NCBI RefSeq assembly: GCF_019649015.1
Contig: NZ_BLPI01000001.1
Coordinates: forward strand, 1,321,501-1,385,500
DNA length: 64,000 nt
From: Agarivorans litoreus
Lineage (GTDB): Bacteria; Pseudomonadota; Gammaproteobacteria; Enterobacterales; Celerinatantimonadaceae
Direction of reading: 5' to 3'
The position numbers and the translations under genes were made by a program. Position 1 is the stretch's first letter, and each line of letters starts with the position of its first letter. Positions 36,911-45,929 of this stretch are shown one piece after another. The notes beneath the pieces were generated by a model. That model saw only the letters and a list, made by a program, of their open reading frames with translations. It was not told the origin of the DNA and did no database searches.

Positions 36911-38500
36911 ATGATGATTAAGCCGAGTTCTGTTGGAAAACTCTCAGCACTAGCGCTAGCCACCACACTTACAGCCTGTGGTTCCACTTCGTCGTCTACA
37001 GACGGAAGTAATGGCTTAGTTCAAACAAAACCCGCTAAACAAATTACCGGCGAACCGGTCACTCCAAGTGATAAATGGAAACTGATTTGGAGCGACGAAT
37101 TTGACGGTGATGAAATTGACACCCGCAAATGGGGCTTTGAGGAAAACTGTTGGGGCGGCGGTAACAACGAACAGCAGTGTTATACCGACCGCAAAGTAAA
37201 TGCCTTTGTAGAAGACGGCAAACTTAACATTGTTGCCAAGAAAGGAAACTTCACCGGGCCAGACAACCCCGATGGCAAAAAAGGCTTAAATAAAACCCTT
37301 CCATTCACCTCTGCCCGTTTACGAACCTTAAATAAGAAAGACTGGAAGTATGGGCGCTTTGAGATCCGGGCTAAATTGCCATCAGGTCAAGGAACATGGC
37401 CTGCTATTTGGATGTTACCCTCTGATTGGGTGTATGGTGGCTGGGCAGCCTCGGGCGAAATCGACATTATGGAAGCCGTAAATCTAAAAACCAAGTCAGA
37501 TGAGAGCGGTGCTATAGGCGAGCCAGAAGCACGTATTCACGGCTCTTTACACTACGGTAAAAAGTGGCCAGACAACGTTCATACCGGCCAAGGTGTAAAG
37601 TTGCCGAATGGCATTAACCCTGCTGATGACTACCATACCTACGCCATAGAATGGGAAGAAGGTGAAATCCGCTGGTATGTAGATAACTACCACTACGCAA
37701 CACAAACTCACGAGGGTTGGTATAGCCAATATGAGAAAGATGGCATCTTAGTAAATGCAGAATCAGAAGCGCCATTTAACCAAAAATTCCACTTGCTACT
37801 TAACCTTGCTGTTGGCGGTAACTGGGCAGCAAAAGCCAATGAAGGCGGCATTGATGAGTCCATCTTCCCACAAACCTTTTCTATTGATTCAGTAAAAGTA
37901 TACCGCTGCAGTGTTGACCGCTGGAAAGGTAAAGGTTGTGCAGCAAAATCCAACGATGCGGTAATGGTTGCAGGTTTAACTCCTCCTGCTATTTTAGCGG
38001 TAGATGATGCCTACGCAGATGGTCCACAACTAGACATTTACAGCGATAGCCTAAACGAGTCTCTAGCGTTTGAAAGCTACAACCCGGTAGACTCTGTTAA
38101 ATATACGGAAGTTGACGAAGCAAGCCGCGGTAAAGTGATTAAAGTAGTTAAAAGTGGTGGAGCCGGAAATATATACTTTAGAGCGCCTCTTACCGACTTA
38201 AGCCACTGGTTAGAAAGCGGCCAACTGATCTTTGATGTTAAAATTGAAGAGCAAGCTAGCAACGCCAAACTGCTTGTGAAACTCGATAGCGGCTGGCCAC
38301 AGACCAGTGATGTTGAAGTACCATTGCCAGCAGCGGGTGAATGGAAAGAAGTTCGCCTAAATATCAAAGACATTCTCGCTGGCGGAAATAGCTATGCAGC
38401 AGGTAAAAAAGCCGACATTACAGCAATTCGTAATCTATTGGTATTTGAACCAAGCGACAAAATGACCTTCAAATTAGATAATATTCGATTTGAAAAGTAA
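36911..38500 (+). CDS. GH16 beta-1,3-glucanase lipoprotein with ExoP-like C-terminal module
   Basis: A 529-residue lipoprotein (lipobox LTAC, Cys23; AGGAAGAATA before the ATG). The GH16 domain spans about 55-330 with GEIDIMEA: Glu183, Asp185, Glu188; TWPAIWMLP precedes it as in laminarinases. The C-terminal module (about 360-529) resembles the galactose-binding-like ExoP domain found on marine glucan enzymes. Two operators lie upstream. It is a convergent paralogue of the GH16 gene at 38576, matching through both modules. Agarase or carrageenase cannot be fully excluded, but regulon and context favour laminarin. Confidence 0.88.
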   Translation: MMIKPSSVGKLSALALATTLTACGSTSSSTDGSNGLVQTKPAKQITGEPVTPSDKWKLIWSDEFDGDEIDTRKWGFEENCWGGGNNEQQCYTDRKVNAFVEDGKLNIVAKKGNFTGPDNPDGKKGLNKTLPFTSARLRTLNKKDWKYGRFEIRAKLPSGQGTWPAIWMLPSDWVYGGWAASGEIDIMEAVNLKTKSDESGAIGEPEARIHGSLHYGKKWPDNVHTGQGVKLPNGINPADDYHTYAIEWEEGEIRWYVDNYHYATQTHEGWYSQYEKDGILVNAESEAPFNQKFHLLLNLAVGGNWAAKANEGGIDESIFPQTFSIDSVKVYRCSVDRWKGKGCAAKSNDAVMVAGLTPPAILAVDDAYADGPQLDIYSDSLNESLAFESYNPVDSVKYTEVDEASRGKVIKVVKSGGAGNIYFRAPLTDLSHWLESGQLIFDVKIEEQASNAKLLVKLDSGWPQTSDVEVPLPAAGEWKEVRLNIKDILAGGNSYAAGKKADITAIRNLLVFEPSDKMTFKLDNIRFEK

Positions 38501-38521
38501 TAAGTCACTAGGCCAGTAATT

Positions 38522-38553
38522 AAAAAGGGAGAAGCTTATACTTCTCCCTTTTT
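38522..38553. terminator. Bidirectional terminator between the two GH16 genes
   Basis: A perfect 13-bp stem, AAAAAGGGAGAAG with CTTCTCCCTTTTT, loop CTTATA. Confidence 0.9.
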
Positions 38554-38575
38554 GTTAATCATCACTCAACAGTGC

Positions 38576-40627
38576 CTACTCACCTACTTGTAACTGATCC
38601 CAATAATACTGCTGCTCTCCAGTGTCTTCGCCTCGCCCCCCATAGTTAAAAAACAACGTCACTTTGTTGTAACGAGTATCACTCTTCCAGCTTGGGGTGG
38701 CTTGGTTAAAATCAAAAACTAACTGCTCCCATTGTCCCTGGCTTTTAGTTTTTACTTCAACTTCGGCAAAATTATCCGGTTGCTTGCTATCGGTTATCTT
38801 TAACCTTACTGGCGTTGCTGCAGCGGGAGAGTACAACCATAAGCTCATGGTTGGCTTAAGCTCATCTAATTGGATAGCCTGGGAAAAACCGGCTCCCTCT
38901 CCTAGGCTGGTTCCCGCCCAACTAGCCGCATTGGCTGATTTACGAGTAAGCGCTACTCGGCTGCGCTGCTTGCTAGGATCTTGGATTAATTGGCTATTAT
39001 TGCCGCCGAAATCTGAGAAGTAGTAAGCCAAACCTCGTTGGCTAAAATTAAAGGGTAAACTTGCTTCCGGGTATTCAAAGCGTAGTTTGTCAATTTGCAA
39101 ATCCATACTGGCTGTTGGCTCGATAACAAACAGATTAACCACCTTGGTCAAATCTACCGACTTGCCAGACACTAAGCTGTTTCCACGAACAGCTAGATCT
39201 GCCACGTTTATCCTCACTTCAGTCCACGCATTTAGCGCCGGTAAGTCAACTTCATAATCACTAGCATTAGGCCAACCACTATCCATTTTCACCAATAATT
39301 TAGCGCCTTTATCGTGACTAAGCAGCTTTAAATCAAAGATGAGTTGTCCACCCTCCTGCCAATGGTTCATGTTGGTCTCTGGTGCGGTAAAATGCACATT
39401 ACCCGCTTTACCTGCTTTACTAATCTCAATCACCTGTCCGCGGTGAGGATCGGCAATTAGCCGATAGCGCATCGCATTTCTAGGGTCATAACTGTTTAAC
39501 ATTAAGCTGTAGTCCAGCTCATCATCAAATAAGGTGAAACGAGGCCCAGCCGCAAATTGCATATCCAAAGCTTCGGTAATCGGAGGCCTAAACCCTTCAA
39601 CTAGGTTTGCTTCTTGCGGCACGCTATTACAGCCTTTACCACTACTTCTCTCCACAGTGCATTGATACACCCGCACATAGTCCACTTCCAATGCCTGTGG
39701 GAAAATATCACCATCCACTCCAGTGGCATTGGCATGCTCAGACCAAGAACCTCCCACATCTAAGTTTACGCCCAAGTAAAATGCTTGGTCGAAAGGTGCG
39801 GCTCCTTCGGCGGTCACCAATTGACCATTGTTGCGGTATTGGCTATACCACTCATCTTGCCGTTGAGTCGCATAGTGAACATTATCGATAAACCAGCGGA
39901 TTTCTCCTTCTTCCCACTCTATTGTATAAGTATGAAAACCATCAGCCGGGTTAATGCCATTAGGTAACTGATAGTCTTTTCCAGAACGCAAGTTTTCAGG
40001 CACCGCTCGACCATAATGCAAGCTGCCATATACACGATTCTCTAAAGCAGCGCTATCTGCTCCCTTAGCATCGCTAGGCGTTTTTAAATTTACGGCCTCT
40101 ACAATATCAATCTCACCAGATGCGGGCCATTGCCCGTATTTTTCTTCAGAGGGTAACATCCAGATAGCAGGCCAGGTACCTTGTCCTTGTGGTAGTTTGG
40201 CGCGCACTTCAACTCGGCCATAACGCCAATCAACCTTACCTTTAGTGCTCAGTTTTGCCGAGGTATAAGCTTGTGTTTTAGTTATTCGTTTATCACCACT
40301 GGGTAAGCTCGGCCCAGTAAAACTGCCCTTTTTTGCCAGCAATTTGAGGCTACCTTCAGATACCTGAATATTGGCTTTTCGTTTGGTATAACATTGCTGG
40401 CTAGCGCCTCCACCACCCCAACAATGTTCTTCTACATGCCACTTACGCTGATCAATCTCATCAGCATCAAACTCATCATTCCATACCAATTGCCAATACG
40501 CAGCCGGGCTACCTACTGACTGTGGTAAAGCCTCTGCCGATTGTTTGGCTTGCTCCGTAGCCCCACAGGCAAGCAACAACAACGGCACAGGAAGCACCGC
40601 TACCTTACAACAAAACTTAACACTCAT
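38576..40627 (-). CDS. GH16 beta-1,3-glucanase lipoprotein with two C-terminal modules
   Basis: A 683-residue lipoprotein (lipobox LLAC, Cys21). The GH16 domain (about 45-320) has GEIDIVEA with Glu172, Asp174, Glu177. An ExoP-like module (about 350-515) matches that of the GH16 protein at 36911 closely (for example LLVKMDSGWP against LLVKLDSGWP), and an additional beta-rich module (about 525-683) ends YYWDQLQVGE. The gene is convergent with its paralogue and has two operators upstream. The extra module suggests a different substrate length or surface from the shorter copy. Confidence 0.87.
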   Translation of the reverse strand: MSVKFCCKVAVLPVPLLLLACGATEQAKQSAEALPQSVGSPAAYWQLVWNDEFDADEIDQRKWHVEEHCWGGGGASQQCYTKRKANIQVSEGSLKLLAKKGSFTGPSLPSGDKRITKTQAYTSAKLSTKGKVDWRYGRVEVRAKLPQGQGTWPAIWMLPSEEKYGQWPASGEIDIVEAVNLKTPSDAKGADSAALENRVYGSLHYGRAVPENLRSGKDYQLPNGINPADGFHTYTIEWEEGEIRWFIDNVHYATQRQDEWYSQYRNNGQLVTAEGAAPFDQAFYLGVNLDVGGSWSEHANATGVDGDIFPQALEVDYVRVYQCTVERSSGKGCNSVPQEANLVEGFRPPITEALDMQFAAGPRFTLFDDELDYSLMLNSYDPRNAMRYRLIADPHRGQVIEISKAGKAGNVHFTAPETNMNHWQEGGQLIFDLKLLSHDKGAKLLVKMDSGWPNASDYEVDLPALNAWTEVRINVADLAVRGNSLVSGKSVDLTKVVNLFVIEPTASMDLQIDKLRFEYPEASLPFNFSQRGLAYYFSDFGGNNSQLIQDPSKQRSRVALTRKSANAASWAGTSLGEGAGFSQAIQLDELKPTMSLWLYSPAAATPVRLKITDSKQPDNFAEVEVKTKSQGQWEQLVFDFNQATPSWKSDTRYNKVTLFFNYGGRGEDTGEQQYYWDQLQVGE

Positions 40628-40653
40628 TTTGTCATCCTTGTCTTGTTAATTTT

Positions 40654-40667
40654 TGAAAGCGCTTTCT
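40654..40667. promoter_or_regulatory. LacI-type operator, proximal to the GH16 gene at 38576-40627
   Basis: TGAAAGCGCTTTCT, 27 bases before the start, again at a blocking position. Confidence 0.77.
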
Positions 40668-40832
40668 TTATAGCATTGTTGATATCGGCTTAAAACCATA
40701 CAAATAACTCCAGCCTAACTTCTCTACATATATGCGCACAAACTCACATTTAACAACCACTTAAAGTTAAAGTTAATTCTTTATCTAGGACAAAATCAAA
40801 AAGGAAAAGTTAATGTTTCAGACAGAAAAAAT

Positions 40833-40846
40833 GGAAAGCGCTTACT
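40833..40846. promoter_or_regulatory. LacI-type operator, distal to the GH16 gene at 38576-40627
   Basis: GGAAAGCGCTTACT, 179 bases from the proximal site. The remaining 40847-41173 stretch up to the insertion sequence shows no gene. Confidence 0.7.
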
Positions 40847-41173
40847 AAACTGTATCTGCAAGTAAACACACTCTGCTTTAGCAATAATCAATACATTACA
40901 CATATATTCAAAATGGGAGGAATTTAAAAAAAGGCCTATATTGAGCAAGAGTTAAAATGTGCCAAGGCACCTTTAAACAGGCAAGGTCTGATGATTTTTT
41001 CTTTGCGTATAACAAAACTACTATTTAGCTGGCTTACCGTAGTTAAGGCTTTAAGTAAGAGTTAAAAAGCACCTAGGGATAACGACAAAGGCTTCATTCA
41101 CCCCAAGAAGAGAAAAAACGTAATAAACTCGCCTATATAAGTTCCAGGTAGTTATCACAGGTTATTGAAAGGA

Positions 41174-41181
41174 AAAGCTAT
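41174..41181. repeat. Left target-site duplication of the IS256-family element
   Basis: AAAGCTAT, repeated exactly at 42488-42495. Confidence 0.88.
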
Positions 41182-42487
41182 GAGCCTGTCCTAAATTCTG
41201 TGTAACTGTCTAAACTTAAAGCCGTAATGGCTAAGGATAGGCACATGGATAAGAAAGCACTTGAAGCTTTTGCTATAGAAGCTGCAAAGGGAATCAAAAC
41301 TCCCGATGATTTAACTGAATTCAGCCAGATGCTCAAAAAAATCACTGTTGAAGCGGCACTCAACGCTGAAATGGATGAGCATCTTGGTTATGAAAAACAC
41401 AAACCTTCCAAGTCGAATAATACCCGCAATGGAAAGAGCACTAAGCGCGTAAAAACCGAAGACGGAGAGTTTGAGCTTGATACTCCTAGGGATCGCCTTG
41501 GCTCTTTTGACCCCAAGCTGGTCAAAAAACATCAAACACGATTTACCTCCATGGATGACAAGATCTTGTGGCTCTATGCGCAAGGTATGAGTACGCGTGA
41601 CATCGTGAATGCTTTCGATGAGTGGTACGGGGCCGAGATATCACCCAGCCTAGTTTCGCGTGTCACAAATGCGGTGATGGAGGAAATTGTGGAGTGGCAA
41701 TCTAGACCACTCGATGCCATTTATCCTATCGTCTATCTCGACTGCATCGTGGTCAAAATCCGCCAAGACAAACGCATTATCAATAAATCTATCTTCCTTG
41801 CTTTGGGCATTAACACCGACGGCCAGAAAGAGTTAATGGGCATGTGGATAGCCGAAAACGAGGGTGCTAAGTTTTGGCTGAGTGTTCTAACTGAACTCAA
41901 TCAACGTGGTGTTGAAGATATACTTATCGCCTGTGTAGATGGCCTGAAGGGCTTCCCTGATGCGATCAATACCGTCTTCCCCCAAACACATATCCAGCTT
42001 TGCATAGTCCATATGGTGCGAAACTCATTGAAGTATGTATCCTGGAAAGACTACAAGGCGGTTACAGCCGACCTGAAGCGTGTGTATCGCTCAGCTACAG
42101 AAGATGAAGCTTTACTTGAGCTGGAGCGCTTTAGCGAAGTCTGGGATAGCCAGTATCCGCAAATCTCCAAATCTTGGCGCAATCACTGGCAGAACCTCAA
42201 TACGCTCTTTAACTACCCTGAAGATATCCGTCGGGCCATTTACACCACCAATGCGATTGAGTCTCTCAACAGCGTAATACGCAAGGCACTAAAGAAGCGG
42301 AAACTCTTCCCAAACGATGAGGCCGCAACCAAGATGGTGTACTTAGCAATCAAAGACGCCAGCAAGAAATGGACAATGCCCATTCAAAACTGGCGCCAAG
42401 CTATGAGTCGGTTTATTATCGAGTTCGAGGAACGTCTAGAAAAACACATTAACTAGATGGCAGATACACAGAATCTGTTACAGCCTC
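41182..42487. mobile_element. Complete IS256-family insertion sequence, 1306 bp
   Basis: The left end GAGCCTGTCCTAAATTCTGT and the inverted right end, GAGGCTGTAACAGATTCTGT when read on the minus strand, form imperfect terminal inverted repeats of about 28 bases sharing the block ATTCTGTGTA. The element carries one full-length transposase and is flanked by a perfect 8-bp direct repeat, the size IS256-type elements make. It landed in non-coding DNA upstream of the outermost glucan GH16 gene and breaks no gene that I can see. Confidence 0.92.
41245..42456 (+). CDS. IS256-family transposase
   Basis: A DDE transposase of 403 residues. The ATG at 41245 is preferred because AAGGATAGGCAC precedes it and related proteins begin MDKK; an in-frame ATG at 41227 would add six residues. 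The catalytic residues are visible as Asp in YLDCIVVKIR, Asp in CVDGLKGF and Glu in TTNAIESLN. An N-terminal DNA-binding region has MLKKITVEAALNAEMDEHLGYEKH. The frame is intact end to end, so the enzyme is probably active. Confidence 0.94.
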   Translation: MDKKALEAFAIEAAKGIKTPDDLTEFSQMLKKITVEAALNAEMDEHLGYEKHKPSKSNNTRNGKSTKRVKTEDGEFELDTPRDRLGSFDPKLVKKHQTRFTSMDDKILWLYAQGMSTRDIVNAFDEWYGAEISPSLVSRVTNAVMEEIVEWQSRPLDAIYPIVYLDCIVVKIRQDKRIINKSIFLALGINTDGQKELMGMWIAENEGAKFWLSVLTELNQRGVEDILIACVDGLKGFPDAINTVFPQTHIQLCIVHMVRNSLKYVSWKDYKAVTADLKRVYRSATEDEALLELERFSEVWDSQYPQISKSWRNHWQNLNTLFNYPEDIRRAIYTTNAIESLNSVIRKALKKRKLFPNDEAATKMVYLAIKDASKKWTMPIQNWRQAMSRFIIEFEERLEKHIN

Positions 42488-42495
42488 AAAGCTAT
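42488..42495. repeat. Right target-site duplication of the IS256-family element
   Basis: AAAGCTAT, identical to the copy at 41174-41181. Confidence 0.88.
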
Positions 42496-42569
42496 CTAAC
42501 AAAAACAGCCTCACACTTAAGTAAGTGCCATTTAGCAAACGACTAGCATTCCTATTTCAAGAAAACGAG

Positions 42570-44375
42570 CTAAGCGGGAGATTTAGCTTTTGCCTTTAGC
42601 GCTAATTCTAACTTGCCATTGAGCATTCCGTTATTTTGAGTAAGCTGGCTGATATCTTGATGTGCCTCAGCAATCTCTCGTTGAAGCAGACGATTGGCTA
42701 ATTCACTGGCTTTAAGCTTGTCCTCTAGTTCTTTTAATCGGCCCTGCAAATTACCGCTGTCAATTTGGGCATCTAGAATTTGTTCATCTAACTGACTCAA
42801 AGCTTGTTTAGTTAGCGAGTGCCCATGCTGCTCCTTTCGATAGCTAGATTCGAGCGCCCCCAATTGCTGCTTAAGCTCTTTCAGTTGATGTTCCTTATCC
42901 AGTAAGCGGCTATCGGTATCTGCCATGCTATTGCTTAACTCAAGCTGAGAGTTTGCCGCTGTAAGTTGCTTGCGAATCAGATCTAATTCGGAAGTGGCTT
43001 CTAGGTATTTAGATTCTACTTTTTCTACTCGCTCACGCAGCTCTTGTTCTTGCCGTTGGGATTTCTCAAGCTCTGGCAGTACTTGTTCTAACTGAGCTTC
43101 GGCACTTCGACTCACTGTATCTAAGGCCTGTTTTTCACCACGTAACTCGTCTAATTCTTGATTAACAACCTGTTGTTGCTGGGTTAATTCTTGGATAGTG
43201 TGAGCATCCTCTAAACAACGCTGCTCTAATCTAATCAGCTTTTGAGAAAGCTCTTCTTCACGTTCTGCTGCAGCTGCTAATTTGCTGCCATCAGCAGCTT
43301 GCTCTTGCAGCTCTGAATGGGCTTTTTTAGCAGCAACTAGCTCTTGGCTTAGTTGCTCAACTTGCTCGGTGAGTTGCTGCTGCTCTTTGCGCAATTCGTC
43401 ACTTTGCAGCTGTAATGCTTGGCTTTGCGTATCCTGCTCTTGCAATTTTATCTGCTGTTGCTCGAGCCTATTTTGTAACTCTTGATTGGTCGTCTCTAAG
43501 CCTTGTTTAGTTTTAACCAAGCTAGTCATACGTTCGCTAACATCACAATGCTCTTCGGTAAGCTGCTTGGTTAAGGCTAACTCTTTGTCTAGAGCTTCAC
43601 TCATTTCTCCCAATTGCTTGCGCAAAGCCTGTTCTACTTCAGTTTGTTGCTGCTGGGCTTCTTTACCATTTTGCTGGTAAGCCTCTAACTCTTGTTGATT
43701 CTCTTGAAGCTGCTGCTCAAGCTCTAGCTTTTCTACTTGCAGGCTTTGTAAGGTTTGTTGGTCATTTTGAGCCACTTGTAACTCAGCTTGAAGGCGTTGA
43801 ACTTGTTGCTCAAGTTGCTGAGACTGCTCTTGGTAGCGGTGAGTGTTTTGCTGGCTATCATGTAGGGCTAGCTGGGCGTCTTCTAGCTGCTGTACCTGCT
43901 CTTCACTTTGTTGTTTTGATTTATCTAGCTCACCAAAAAGCTCGCTAGTTTGGGCTGCTGCTTGCTCTAATTTTGCACGTAGTTCTTGACATTCTTGCTC
44001 GGCACTTTTTTGTAAGGCAGCCGCTTCATCAAGTTGCTTTCGATGTGCAAGCATAAGTGCTGCACGCCCTTCTTCCCAGTGCTGTTGCTTCTCTTGGCTG
44101 ATTCGCTCGATCTTAGCTTCTGTTGATTGCGCCAACTGCATAAACCAATCATTTAGTGAATTAGCGAAACCATTCGGTAGTTGAGCAATCGCATGTTGTT
44201 GCTGATAGGTTTTACTTAGCTGTTTTTTTGCACTGGCTTGCACCTGCTCTACAAGCTTCGGAGAAGGGGACTCTCCATTATGCTCGGTTAAAAAATCCAC
44301 CAAGAATGCCTCATCAAATGAGCCTCCTTCGGCGAGCATTTGGTGAACCAAGATATCGATATTTTCAGCGTCCAT
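42570..44375 (-). CDS. Long coiled-coil protein, function unknown
   Basis: A 601-residue soluble protein. The first 90 or so residues are a small helical domain (MDAENIDILVHQMLAEGG, then a region ending NSLNDWFMQLAQ), the remainder about 480 residues of nearly unbroken heptad-like coil very rich in Gln, Glu and Leu. No signal peptide, membrane segment or Walker motif is visible. A helical head with a long coil recalls KfrA-type DNA-binding proteins, but I cannot confirm a helix-turn-helix. It stands alone, just beyond the insertion sequence. Confidence 0.7.
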   Translation of the reverse strand: MDAENIDILVHQMLAEGGSFDEAFLVDFLTEHNGESPSPKLVEQVQASAKKQLSKTYQQQHAIAQLPNGFANSLNDWFMQLAQSTEAKIERISQEKQQHWEEGRAALMLAHRKQLDEAAALQKSAEQECQELRAKLEQAAAQTSELFGELDKSKQQSEEQVQQLEDAQLALHDSQQNTHRYQEQSQQLEQQVQRLQAELQVAQNDQQTLQSLQVEKLELEQQLQENQQELEAYQQNGKEAQQQQTEVEQALRKQLGEMSEALDKELALTKQLTEEHCDVSERMTSLVKTKQGLETTNQELQNRLEQQQIKLQEQDTQSQALQLQSDELRKEQQQLTEQVEQLSQELVAAKKAHSELQEQAADGSKLAAAAEREEELSQKLIRLEQRCLEDAHTIQELTQQQQVVNQELDELRGEKQALDTVSRSAEAQLEQVLPELEKSQRQEQELRERVEKVESKYLEATSELDLIRKQLTAANSQLELSNSMADTDSRLLDKEHQLKELKQQLGALESSYRKEQHGHSLTKQALSQLDEQILDAQIDSGNLQGRLKELEDKLKASELANRLLQREIAEAHQDISQLTQNNGMLNGKLELALKAKAKSPA

Positions 44376-44717
44376 GACTTTTCCCTATTGAGTTTTATTA
44401 CAATAAACTCAACACTGCTACTTTTGATGGCATCATAACCACCTATCACTATTGATTAGTGGCACTATATCAATCAGCTATTCAAGGGTGCAATCAGCAG
44501 GCGTTAAAACAGTTAAGGTAATCATACTATTGTGGGAACTCTGTACATGAAACGATGCTCATCCAGCAAAAATTCGTGCTTAAAAGAACTTAAAATTGCA
44601 GCAATTATTTGTATTTACAAATTCATCACCTAATATTTAAACAGAAACGTTCATATTGAGTTATCCATTTAAAAACAAGATCAACAGTTAACCTAAAGGT
44701 GATTCTAAGGTGCTGGT
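44376..44717. other. Non-coding interval between divergent genes
   Basis: An AT-rich 342-base region between the coiled-coil gene and the gene at 44718. It must hold the two promoters, but I see no clear box, repeat or convincing gene; a 28-codon frame starting at 44547 has no ribosome binding site. Confidence 0.5.
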
Positions 44718-45929
44718 ATGACTGAAAAAGATCTCATTAATAAATTGCAGGGCTTTCCTCTGGCTTGGCACTGGATGCGAAATAGCAACCAAATATATTG
44801 CGATAGAACGTTAATTGATGCTTTAGACTACTCGGGTCAACAGCAGTTGAGCTTAAGGCAACTGATTAGCCGTTTAGAGGCTGCGCAAGTAAGCTATTTA
44901 CAACGTGCCATTTTTGATACCCAAAACCAGCAACAAACCTTAGAACTCAACCTTATATTTAGCATCAAAGGAAAGCGTTATATTGGCCAAGTATTAATTT
45001 GGCGAGAACAAGTAAATCAAATTAATGGGTCGATCGAATTTATTCTGCCATTGCTGAGCAAAAGTGATGAACGAGCGTTAATTCAAGAGCACCTAAGCTC
45101 TGAGTGTATACCGGCAATTATTTGCAACCAAAATGACATGATTGTTTGGCTCAATCACGCAGCTTGTAACGTGTTACAACAATCCAGCTACCAGTTACTT
45201 GCCAGTAAAATTATTCACTCCGACTCCGTCGAAAAAAGCAAAATTCGACACCATATAAAAAGTCTTAGTGGCCAACGAATACCACTAGATGCTCGTTTAA
45301 AAAGTATCCACACTAACGCTCCTAAGCAACGCTTTACCCTTTATCAACTCGCGGCTGAGCTAGAACCTCAGCCACAAGTTTGGAATAGTGAAGCTAAATT
45401 TGCCCAACAGCTAGCATTAGCGCAACGAAAACTGTCTAAACAAGAAACCCTGATTGTCTTTGCACTTAAGCTAGAGAATCAAGATGAAGAAGCCACAATG
45501 CGGCTTAAGCAGCTATTGTTGAATAATTTGAAAAAGCTTAACCATGCCATATCAATTGGTTTTTTGAGTAAAGGCGCCATTTCTGGTTTCTTAAGTGTTC
45601 CCAAAAAGCTACAGCTTATTCAACAACGCTTAAATCAAGCAATCAGCCAATTGTTAAAACCAAACGACCAAGCCAACATTGGAACAATGCAAAGCCAAAT
45701 GGGCGTATCAGTAATGGGCATTGACGCTAGCAATAGCCAACAAGCGATAAACCATGCACAAAAAGCCATGCTACAAGCCCCACCCAAACCCTTAGAAAAG
45801 CTTGCTGAGCAAGTTAGTTTTTTTGACTCTCGATTGAACCAAGCACAAAGCCAATTCAACCTGCATTCCCGTAGTTCCCCAACCAAACCTTGCCCTAAAA
45901 GTCATCTATACATAGACCTCAGTGAATAG
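44718..45929 (+). CDS. PAS-like protein with a degenerate GGDEF-like domain
   Basis: A 403-residue cytoplasmic protein with no membrane segment. Residues about 10-110 and 125-205 look PAS-like (for instance CIPAIICNQNDMIVWLNHAA). From about 235 to 360 the pattern follows a GGDEF domain: LIVFALKLENQDE in place of the first metal-binding strand, ISIGFLSKGAISGFLS where RxGGDEF should be, and MGVSVMGIDASNSQQAINHAQKAML matching the closing IGVA...A..Al segment. All catalytic signature residues are missing, so it should not make c-di-GMP. A regulatory or scaffold role is inference. Confidence 0.6.
   Translation: MTEKDLINKLQGFPLAWHWMRNSNQIYCDRTLIDALDYSGQQQLSLRQLISRLEAAQVSYLQRAIFDTQNQQQTLELNLIFSIKGKRYIGQVLIWREQVNQINGSIEFILPLLSKSDERALIQEHLSSECIPAIICNQNDMIVWLNHAACNVLQQSSYQLLASKIIHSDSVEKSKIRHHIKSLSGQRIPLDARLKSIHTNAPKQRFTLYQLAAELEPQPQVWNSEAKFAQQLALAQRKLSKQETLIVFALKLENQDEEATMRLKQLLLNNLKKLNHAISIGFLSKGAISGFLSVPKKLQLIQQRLNQAISQLLKPNDQANIGTMQSQMGVSVMGIDASNSQQAINHAQKAMLQAPPKPLEKLAEQVSFFDSRLNQAQSQFNLHSRSSPTKPCPKSHLYIDLSE

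Noticed and set aside
43282-43680. Cys/Ser-rich plus-strand frames opposite the coiled-coil gene
   Set aside because: They are the reverse of Gln/Glu-rich codons and have no independent support.
44547-44633. 28-codon frame in the 44.4-44.7 kb gap
   Set aside because: No ribosome binding site, no motif, and it is in a short AT-rich promoter region.
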